DNA from: Dromaius novaehollandiae
Taxonomy: Eukaryota > Chordata > Aves > Casuariiformes > Dromaiidae
Assembly: GCF_036370855.1 (NCBI RefSeq)
Contig: NC_088099.1
Span: forward strand, 72,395,218-72,459,217
Direction: 5' to 3'
Length of the DNA stretch: 64,000 nt
Positions 13,490-20,279 of the stretch are shown here, in pieces (position 1 is the first letter of the stretch; each line of letters opens with the position of its first letter). The position numbers were made by a program, and so were the translations under genes. A model generated the notes under the pieces. That model worked only from the letters and a program-made list of their open reading frames with translations. It was not told the origin of the DNA and did not search any database.

Positions 13490-15158
13490 CTGAAAAGCAT
13501 GTTGGAGGTTGTGGGGGGATGTCTTAGGACCCTCCGAGGGACTAAAGGGTGCTTGCTGCTGACAGCTAAGGAGAGACTGGAGGGACGACACAGCAAGGCA
13601 CAAGCAATCCAGGAGGCTCCTGGAGAGCATCCATGACAACTTCCAGAGATGGGCGATGGTGGAGCCAACAAGGAGAGATGCTCTGCTGCACCTTAGTACT
13701 CATCAACTAGGAAGGGCTGGTTGGAGATGGGAAGGTTGAGGGGCAACCTTGGCTGCACTGACCATGAGATGGTGGAGCTCAGGATCCTGCCAGGAGAGAG
13801 CAGGGCAAAAAGCAGGATCACAACCCTGGACTTCAGGAGAGCAGACTTTGGCCTCATCAGGGACCTGCTTGGAAGAATCCCATGGGATACGGCCCCAGAA
13901 GGAAGAGGGGTCCGAGAGAGCTGCTTGATATTCAAGGATCACCTCCTCCAAGCTCAAGAAGGGTGCATCCCAATGAGCAAGAAGGCGAGCAAAGGGGGCA
14001 GGAGACCTGCATGGATGAGTGGGAGAGGTGCCTGAGGGCTGGAAGAAAGCAGATGTCACTCTGGTCTGCCAAAAAGGCAAGAAGGAGGACCCAGGGAACT
14101 ACAGGCCAGTCAGCCTCACCTCGATCCCTGGAAAGGTGATGGAGCAGCTCATCCTGCATACCATTTCCAAGCATAGGAAGGATAAGAAGGTGATCTGGAG
14201 TAGTCCGCATGAATTCACTCAGGGGAAATCAGGCTTAACCAGCCTGATAGCCTTCTCCGATGGAATGACTGGCTGGGCAGATGAAGGGAGAGCGGTGCAC
14301 GCTGTCTGCCTTGACTTCAAGAAGGCTTTTGACACTGTCTCCTTATTGGAAGCTGAGGCAGTGTGGGCTAGATGAGTGGACGGTGAGGTGGATTGAGATC
14401 TGGCTCAACGGCTGAGCTCAGAGGATTGTGGTCAGTGGTGCAAAGTCTAGTGAGAGGCCTGTAGCTAGCGGCGTACCCCAGGCGTCAGCACAGGGTCCAA
14501 TCCTGTTCAACTTAGTCACAAATGATCTGGATGAAGGGTAAGGGCGCAACCTCAGCGAGTTTGCTGACGATACAAAACTAGGAGGAGTGGCTGATATACC
14601 AGAGGGCTGTGCTGCCATTCCGAGGGACCTTGACAGGCTGGAGAAACGGTCAGAAGGGAACCTCATGAAGCTCAGCAAAGGCAAGTGCAGAGTCCTGCAC
14701 TGAGGGAGAAATGACCCCATGCACCAGTACAGGCTGGGGGAGGACCTGCTGGAGAGCAGCCCTGCAGAGAAGGACCTGGGAGTCCTGGTAGACACCAAAG
14801 TGAACATGCGCCAGCAATGTGCCCTTGCAGCAAAGGCGGCAAATGGCATCCTGGGCTGCATTAGGAAGGACGTTGCCAGCAGGTCGAGGGAGGTGGTCCT
14901 TGCCCTCTGCTCAGCACTGGTGAGGCCACAGCTGGAGCGCTGTGTCCAGTGCTGGGCTCTGCAGTACAAGAGAGAGATGGACATGCTGGAGCGAGTCCAG
15001 CAAAGGGCTACTGAGATGCTGAAGGGCCTGGAGCATCTCTCCTATGAGGAAAGGCTGAGAGAGCTGGGCCTGTTCAGCCTGAAGAAGAACAGACTGAGGG
15101 GGGATCTTATCAGTGCCTGTAACTATCTGAAGGCAGGGTGTAAGGAAGACCAAGCCAG
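13490..15158 (+). mobile_element. CR1 LINE, ORF2 part, 3'-truncated and internally deleted
   Basis: Translated pieces match the CR1 ORF2 protein in order. An endonuclease-to-RT linker lies at about 13721-14010 (ITTLDFRRADFGLIRDLLGR). Reverse-transcriptase block RPVSLTSIPGKVMEQLI is near 14107-14157, followed by DFKKAFDTV near 14312. The catalytic FADD is at 14560-14571, and the C-terminal domain runs from 14719. The linker and RT are fused by a deletion near 14010-14020. In-frame stops (for example just before the FADD block) and frame changes make it dead. The terminal 435 bp are open and about 98% identical to the copy at 43.7-44.1 kb. CR1 similarity stops at about 15150-15160, so the ORF2 end and 3' UTR are missing. 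This is odd, because LINEs normally lose the 5' end. Confidence 0.93.
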
Positions 15159-15159
15159 A

Positions 15160-16441
15160 GGCTCCAGGTGTCAAGAGGTGGCCCCATCGGCCTAGGGATG
15201 CTGTTCAGCCTGACCAGCTCCAGGGTTGTACCCCTGGCCAAAGGCAGTCTCCACTCCTGGCTCTGACTCCAGCCAAAGGCACCCTTGCCTCTGCCCCACC
15301 CTTTGCCAGCCGGACTCCGCTGGTCTGGCAGCAAGGCTGACAGAAGCGGTGGTCTGGCCCTGGGGCATTCAGGCCCTTAGGTTTTCTAGCGCAGGGGGAG
15401 GAACTCCACTGTGGCAGGTTGACGAGTCTGTGGGGGAGGGGGAGCCTGGGCCTGTGGCAGGGCAGGGCTTGACCCCTTGGTCCAGTGGCACAAGCCTCTC
15501 GCAAGCCTCTCCGGGACTCCCTCAACACCCCACGTGCTCCTCTGCCCCCCGCTTCTGCAGGCTGCTGTGCATCAAGATGGGTGCTGGGCAAGCCCTGGGA
15601 CAGGGATGGTGTGGAGCAATGCGATAAGCAGGGCAGGGAGAAGTGTTGGTGGAGCAGGCAGCCATGAGCAGCCTGGCTGCATGCTGGGCTTTTGGGCACC
15701 ACCCTGCAGACAGAGCAGTCTCTTTCTCTCAGGGGGTAATGGGGGTGAGCGGGAACCTATCGACAAGGGCCCTGGGCTGCCAAATGCCAAGCGGGCAGCG
15801 CCGGGAGCAAATGCCCCATGTCTTCAGCAGGGGTGGCAGATGGAGGGAACAGCTGAGACTGCTGAAGTTCAGGCCTCCCTTTTCTCCGGCCATGGAGTCG
15901 CCAAGCCTGCCTCTACTTCAGGCCTGCAGGGAGCCACCAAAGGGAGCCTGGGAAGCAGAGGTACAGGCTGCGAGAGCAACCAGCCTCTTTCCTGGTGTAG
16001 CCGAGGGCTCGGCCCCGCCATGGCACTTTGCACAGGCCCTGGTAACACACTGGCCGCGTCACAGTGGACAGCAGGCAGCTGAGGGCTCTCCTGACCGTAC
16101 TTGGCCCGCAGCAGCTGTGTCACAGCAGCGCCCTGTGACACGGCCACCCAAGATGGGCTCAAAAGAGTGGTGCGGCTCTGGAAGGTCCCAGGTTGGGAGG
16201 CAGCACCTCCGAGCAACCTGGGCAGGTGAGGTGAGGGGTGAGGAGGGAAAGGAGGGGAGGCAGGGGCTGGCCCAGTGTGCCGGGGGTGGAGCGAGTGCCC
16301 CTGCCTCAGGGCTCTATCATCGCATGCTGCCAACTCACCCTGGTCCCTCAGGGTCAGCAGAGCAGCGTGTGGAAGAGAAACCCCGGCGCTGCGATCACCA
16401 GGGCTCTCCAGAGTGCTCAGTCGACCGGCCTTGCATTCACG
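15160..16441 (+). promoter_or_regulatory. GC-rich 5' region of the PHF7-like gene, possible promoter and leader exon
   Basis: This GC-rich stretch lies between the broken CR1 and the first coding exon. I see no TATA box placed with confidence. A CCCAAGATGGG word near 16148 resembles the YY1 core common in TATA-less promoters. A strong donor, CTGGGCAG|GTGAGG, lies at 16225/16226. An acceptor, TGGTCCCTCAG|GGTCAG, lies at 16351/16352. Together they allow a non-coding leader exon ending at 16225 and a second exon starting at 16352 that carries the start codon at 16442. Long open frames here on both strands are by-products of high GC content. Transcript data would be needed to fix the start site. 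Confidence 0.4.
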
Positions 16442-16475
16442 ATGAAGTGCAAGGCTCCCGACTCGAGGGAGAATG
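16442..16475 (+). CDS. PHF7-like exon 1, start codon
   Basis: ATG at 16442 opens MKCKAPDSREN and one extra G, followed by a strong donor (AATG|GTGAGG). Joined to exon 2 the split codon is G+CA, Ala, giving the N-terminus MKCKAPDSRENACMLC. This fits the short basic leader that precedes the first Cys pair in PHF7-like proteins. It is the only ATG upstream that splices in frame with exon 2. Confidence 0.75.
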
Positions 16476-16803
16476 GTGAGGGTGATACGTCCATCCCCAT
16501 AGCTCCCCGCGGTCTGTGAGAGGTGGTGGTGGGAGGTGGCGGCTCCCCAAATGCCCCGCTGCAGAGCCCGTGCTCTCCTCAGCAAGGGGTGCCCAGGTTG
16601 GGGTGTGGGGGTGTGCTGGGACACCCCTGCCGGCACTGCCCCCATCCTCTCCAAGCCACAGAGCGCCTTTGCAGCAGCTCCAGCCCTGCCTGTCCCCTGG
16701 CAAGTTTGGGGCAGTGCAGGGCCTTGGGAGAGTCTCTTGGGGACACTTCCCCAGGCACTGGCAGGGTGCTCACTGGTGGGGGCGTTTGCTCTCTGCCCTC
16801 CAG

Positions 16804-16899
16804 CATGCATGCTGTGTCGGCGGGCAGATGTCAGCTTGGATATCTGCGGGCCAAAACACCAGCAGCAAGGGCTCTGCATCCATGAGTGCTGCCTGATGA
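16804..16899 (+). CDS. PHF7-like exon 2, start of extended PHD
   Basis: The acceptor CTGCCCTCCAG precedes the exon, which reads CMLCRRADVSLDICGPK, then a QQQGLCIHECCLM segment. The Cys pair CMLC and the H-x2-C (HECC) are the first zinc ligands of the extended PHD of PHF7 and G2E3. The likely donor is ATGA|GTTGCC at 16900, leaving phase 1. An alternative weak donor at 16886 (CATGA|GTGCTG) would join in frame to an acceptor at 17001 but delete the last zinc ligand. Confidence 0.75.
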
Positions 16900-16990
16900 G
16901 TTGCCCTTGAGGCTCTGTCCCTCCCTCCCTCCGTGCTTTCCCCAGCAACAGGCCCTGCCTCATGAGCTCCTGGACTTTTCTGGTTTTCAA

Positions 16991-17092
16991 TATGTCGCCA
17001 GCGGGCTCTTGCAGAGAGGCACCAAGGAGGAAGGGATCTGCGGGTTCTTGCCTGTGGATATCAAGCAGCAAATCAGGAGTGCAGCCCAGAAG
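16991..17092 (+). CDS. PHF7-like exon 3, acceptor not intact
   Basis: The frame reads YVASGLLQRGTKEEGICGFL followed by PVDIKQQIRSAAQK, matching the family pattern of a S/A-SG-(L/I)-x-QRG-x-EEG-x-x-GFL-x-(E/D)DI segment. The donor CAGAAG|GTGAGG at 17092 is good and in phase 0. The left edge is approximate. A pyrimidine-rich stretch (CTTTTCTGGTTTTC) ends in AATATG where an AG would be expected. The nearest strong acceptor, CTTTCCCCAG at 16945, would imply a 46-bp intron and hit TGA after six codons. Confidence 0.65.
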
Positions 17093-17374
17093 GTGAGGAC
17101 CTGACAGGGTTGGGGACGTCTGCTCACAGAGAGGCTCGTGGGAACTTAGCCTGTGGCCCGGGAAAGAAATGCCAGTGTTTCCAACAAGTTCTGGGCAACA
17201 CTTCTGCTCCCAGCAGCTCCAGCGTAGGCAGAAGCCTCCTTGTGAGGTGGATGTGCAGGCTGTGAGCCAGCAGGGCCCAGAGCCCTGCGCCTTTCCTGGA
17301 GGCATGGGGCTGGCCCTGGAGGCCCAGTGTGTGTCACTGATGGGGGGGAGGGGAGGCGGCTGTGCTCTTTGCAG

Positions 17375-17499
17375 TGCTGCTTTGCATGCAGTGAGAGGGG
17401 GGTGGCCATCAGCTGCCAGGGGAAGGGCTGCAGCCGCAGCTTCCATCTGCCCTGCACATCTGAGCACAGCTGCGTCACTCAGTTTTTCAAGGAGTTCAG
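17375..17499 (+). CDS. PHF7-like exon 4, second half of extended PHD
   Basis: The acceptor TGCTCTTTGCAG is followed by CCFACSERGVAISCQGKGCS and RSFHLPCTSEHSCVTQFFKEF. The C-x2-C, C-x4-C and H-x2-C spacing is that of the zinc ligands of the extended PHD. It starts in phase 0 and ends in phase 2 at a good donor (TTCAG|GTAAGG), agreeing with both neighbours. Confidence 0.85.
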
Positions 17500-17725
17500 G
17501 TAAGGGCTGCCGGCTCTCATGCTGCAGCCTCCCTGCCTCAGTGCCCCTCCTGCCAGCCCTGGCCGAGCAGCCGAGGAAGCTGCCTGCCCCACAGTGACAC
17601 CTGTGAGCGGCCTGCCAGAGCCAGGATGCGGAGGGCTCCTTTATGCCCCCTTTGCCCTCCTCTCTGTGACTGTGGAAGGCCTCGGTGCTTCCTGACCTTG
17701 CCCCTCTCGCCCATCTTCACCCCAG

Positions 17726-17888
17726 CTCCTTCTGCTGGGAGCACCGCCCAGAGCAGGCAGTACAGGTGCATCCCGATGTGGAGACCACCTGCATCATCTG
17801 CCTGGAGCCCGTGGGTGACAAAATATCCCACAACACTATGGCGTGCCCAGCGTGCAAAGGCACCTGGTTCCACCGGGGCTGCATCCGG
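17726..17888 (+). CDS. PHF7-like exon 5, central RING/PHD-like module
   Basis: Acceptor CATCTTCACCCCAG. The exon completes a Ser codon and reads SFCWEHRPEQ, then CIICLEPVGDK and MACPACKGTWFHRGCIR. SFCWEHRP supplies the last C-x2-H ligands of the extended PHD, and CIIC...CPAC...H-x2-C begins the RING-like second module, the part of PHF7 linked to ubiquitin-ligase activity. It ends in phase 0 at CCGG|GTAGGA. Confidence 0.87.
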
Positions 17889-17972
17889 GTAGGAGGCCCT
17901 TCCCTCGCCCTGTGGGCACAGTCAGTTCCCAGCAGCAGCGCCTCGCTAACACTGCTTGAGTCTCTCCTGCAG

Positions 17973-18079
17973 GGACAGGTAGTCCCTGACAGCAGGTCGT
18001 GCTTCCACTGCCCCCACTGCAATAATACGTGGAGATTTCTCCCAGAAATGTTAAAAATGGGCATCCTTGTCCCAATCAG
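17973..18079 (+). CDS. PHF7-like exon 6, end of central module, broken donor
   Basis: Acceptor GTCTCTCCTGCAG. The exon reads GQVVPDSRSCFHCPHCNNTW followed by RFLPEMLKMGILVPI. CFHCPHC holds the last Cys pairs of the second module, and the F-L-P-E-M-L-x-M-G-I segment is typical of PHF7. In-frame joining to exon 7 needs the exon to end with AG at 18079. The donor would then be TTGGGT, one substitution from the consensus GTGGGT. Moving one base left uses a real GT (CA|GTTGGG) but shifts frame. Confidence 0.8.
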
Positions 18080-18304
18080 TTGGGTTGCCTGATGCCCATG
18101 TGCCGGGCTCAAGAGACAGAAGGGCACAAGAGCTGGGCTGGGCCAAGGGCTCCCGAGGCACTCCTGGCCCACAGGGCTCCTGCTAGTCTGGGCTTCCCTG
18201 CAGACTTTCAAGCGGGGCAGGGGGCCAGGAGAGCAAGGACGGCCTGCATCTGCCCAATAAGCAGTGCCCTGCAGCCTCCTGACTTTCCCTTCCTTCTCCT
18301 GCAG

Positions 18305-18418
18305 AACACCAGCCTGGGAGGAAGACACGGGCTGTGAAGAACTATACCAGAGGCACAGCTGGTGTGATGCCAGCCAGTGCCTTTCTAGGCAAGGCAGGCA
18401 GCAGGCGGAGGAGAGGGG
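18305..18418 (+). CDS. PHF7-like exon 7
   Basis: Acceptor CTTCCTTCTCCTGCAG. Read in the family frame the exon gives TPAWEEDTGCEELYQRHSWC followed by DASQCLSRQGRQQAEER. This matches the PHF7 pattern of an acidic AWE/SWE segment, then Y-x-R-x-x-x-CD-A-x-x-C and a Gly-Arg stretch. It ends in phase 2 at the donor GTACGT and joins in frame to exon 8. Confidence 0.83.
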
Positions 18419-18803
18419 GTACGTCATCAATGCAGCAATCTTGCAGCCGCTGATGTGGCAGCAGATGCCGTAATGCCGGTCTCGCCAGCTCTCCGCAGGC
18501 CCTGCGAGGAGGCTGAGGGACCCCTTCCCCAGGAGGGGGACAGGGAAAGGGACAGCCCTTTGGCATGGGGACACAGAGCTGCCAGGGGAGGAGGGATGCC
18601 CCCAGCTAGTGCTGCCCAAGTGGTCCTCCAAGCAGTGGAGGGTGCTCCTGGGGCTCTTGGTCTCATCAAGGGCTCTGAGAGCAGGCACTTAGCACAAGAG
18701 CTCTGCCAGGCACTGCCTTGCTCAGGTCCCTTTGCCCTTGGTTGACTTCCGGCATCGCTGCCAGCCCTGGCTGCCACCGCCACCAACCCCTTTGCTTCCC
18801 CAG

Positions 18804-18922
18804 GCCCTGGGAGCTGCTGCTGTGCTCCTCCTGTGCCTCCAAAGGGACTCATCGGCGCTGCTCAGCCCTGGGGACTGGCAGCGACAGCTGGGAATGTGAC
18901 GAGTGTGCCGGCCTGGGCCCTG
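18804..18922 (+). CDS. PHF7-like exon 8, third Cys-rich module
   Basis: Acceptor TTGCTTCCCCAG. The exon reads GPWELLLCSSCASKGTHRRC and then SALGTGSDSWECDECAGLGP. The L-C-x2-C, G-T-H-x2-C and W-E-C-x2-C pattern is the third PHD/RING-like module of PHF7. It ends in phase 1 at CCTG|GTAAGA and joins in frame to exon 9. Confidence 0.87.
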
Positions 18923-19106
18923 GTAAGAGGCAAAGCACCCAGGTGCCTGCAGGCTTGGGCCAGGGCCCAGGCAAGGCTGGCAGCAGGTGCTCCAGACAGG
19001 GCTGGCAGAGCGTCTCTGTCCCCAGGAGGCCTGAGGGCACTGCTCCAACCTCTCTGGCTGCAGGGGCTTGGGGCCATGTTGCTGACCTTGTCGCTTCCCC
19101 TTGCAG

Positions 19107-19309
19107 CCCCCAGTGCGCAGTCAGAGCTGGCCGGCACCAGCAGCCAGCAGGAATCGGCATTGTCCTCCAGCTCCCTCGCAGCCTCCACTGTGGAGTCAGA
19201 GCTGGCCGGTGCCGGCACCAGCACCAGCAGCCAGCCACAATTGGCATCGTCTTGCAGCTCCCCAGCTCCTCAGAGCAGCAGCCGGTCAGGCCAGACGGGG
19301 CCAGACTGA
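19107..19309 (+). CDS. PHF7-like exon 9, Ser-rich tail and stop
   Basis: Acceptor TCGCTTCCCCTTGCAG. The exon encodes a low-complexity tail beginning APSAQSELAGTSSQQES and ending SSRSGQTGPD before TGA at 19307-19309. The tail holds two diverged copies of a unit of about 26-29 residues, each starting SELAG. A poly(A) signal follows 125 bp downstream. Confidence 0.8.
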
Positions 19310-19433
19310 AGGCCAGGCCGCTCCAGGTTATTACAATGGTTGCAACATCCTTACAGCCAGCCATGAAGACCGAAGTGCAGGATGAGCTGTGTGCCAGCCT
19401 CGAGCAAGGGCACCAATACCCAGCCCTCAGGAG

Positions 19434-19439
19434 AATAAA
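19434..19439 (+). terminator. Poly(A) signal of the PHF7-like gene
   Basis: A canonical AATAAA lies 125 bp after the stop codon, inside GAGAATAAAATGG. It is a good position for the 3' end of this short gene, and no other AATAAA lies closer to the stop. Confidence 0.65.
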
Positions 19440-19679
19440 ATGGCAGCTAATCTCGGCTGCTCTAGGAGATCACACGTTTCCTCCTTTTCCTTTCTTGGAG
19501 GCTGGTTTGGGGGATGGGACCAGGGGAGCTGTGTTCTCTCCGGGTGTTGGCAAGACCTTTCGGTCCAGAGCTGGTGCGAGGGGCCGCTGGCAGGCAGAAG
19601 TAGAGCCCTGGGGCGAGCCGCTTTTCTACCCTTCAGCATCCACTGGCGGATTATTGCTCTGCCCAGCCACAGCCCCATG

Positions 19680-20275
19680 AGGAAGGACGTTGCCAGCAAT
19701 GTGCCCTTGCAGCAGAGGCGGCCAGTGGTATCCTGGGCTGTGTTAGGAAGGACTGGCGAGGCCACAGCTGGAGCGCCGTGTCTGGTGCTGGGCTCCGCAG
19801 CACGAGAGAGAGATGGACATGCTGGAGTGAGTCCAGCAAAGAGATGCTGAAGGGCTTGGAGCATCTCTCCTATGAGGAAAGGCTGAGAGCGCTGGGCCTG
19901 TTCAGCCTGCAGAAGAGAAGACTGACAGGGAATCTTATCAATGTGTATAAATATCCGAAGGCAGGGTGTAAAGAGGATGGGGGTATGCTCTTCTCAGTGG
20001 TTCCCAGCGATAGGACCAGAGGCAACAGGTACAAACTGAAACACAGGAAGTTCTATCTCAATGTGACAGAAAAACTTCTTTACTGTGTGGGTGACTGAGC
20101 ACTGGAGCAGGTTGCCCAGACAGGTTGTGGAGTCTCCTTCCTTGGAGATAGTCAAAAGTTGTCAGGACAGTGTCCTGGGCAACATGCTGTAGGTGATGAT
20201 GCTTGAGCAGGGGTGGTTGGACTAGATGATCTCCAGAGGTCCCTTTTAACCTCAACCATTCTGTGATGATGCAGG
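19680..20275 (+). mobile_element. CR1 LINE 3' end, rearranged at its 5' side
   Basis: CR1 ORF2 C-terminal sequence ([15 protein letters not shown], then KAGCKEDG and [10 protein letters not shown]) is followed by the CR1 3' UTR (GGTTGGACTAGATGATCTCC ... AACCTCAACCATTCTGTGAT). The 5' part is scrambled: an AGGAAGGACGTTGCCAGC block precedes CAATGTGCCCTTGCAGC, the reverse of normal CR1 order. About 55-60 bp that follow the next AGGAAGGAC are missing. It belongs to a different subfamily from the copy at 13.49-15.16 kb and overlaps it by about 290 bp in CR1 coordinates. Confidence 0.93.
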
Positions 20276-20279
20276 AGTT

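Larger units (their letters stand above)
16442..19309 (+). pseudogene. PHF7-like PHD-finger gene copy, nine coding exons, probably decayed
   Basis: Joining nine exons by splice sites and frame gives a protein of about 350 residues, close to my recollection of human PHF7 (about 380). The order is a short N-terminus, an extended PHD, a central PHD/RING-like module, a third C-rich module and a Ser-rich tail. There is no HECT domain, which argues against the related G2E3. PHF7 is known as a chromatin reader and histone ubiquitin ligase acting in male germ cells. All joins agree in phase except two. Exon 2 ends in phase 1, but no acceptor before exon 3 restores the frame. Exon 6 should end AG, but the following base is T, giving CAG|TTGGGT instead of a GT donor. 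No in-exon stop or frameshift was seen, so decay would be recent. A functional gene with altered splicing, or base-call errors, remains possible. Confidence 0.8.

Noticed and set aside
13228..13671. 147-codon minus-strand frame
   Set aside because: It overlaps the CR1 start in antisense and has no domain.
15643..16479. 278-codon open frame on the plus strand upstream of and across exon 1
   Set aside because: It is in a different frame from the start-codon exon, shows no family resemblance, and is best explained by high GC content.
15869..17467. 532-codon open frame on the minus strand
   Set aside because: It lies antisense to the PHF7-like exons in GC-rich DNA, where stop codons are rare, and has no domain or splice logic. 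The plus-strand exons explain the sequence.
17717..19680. Long frames of about 320 codons on both strands over the PHF7-like exons
   Set aside because: They cross introns in the wrong frame or run antisense. The zinc-ligand patterns appear only in the spliced plus-strand frame.
13490..20275. PHF7-like gene inserted into a single CR1 element
   Set aside because: The right CR1 begins about 290 bp before the left CR1 ends in CR1 coordinates and differs in sequence, so there are two elements.
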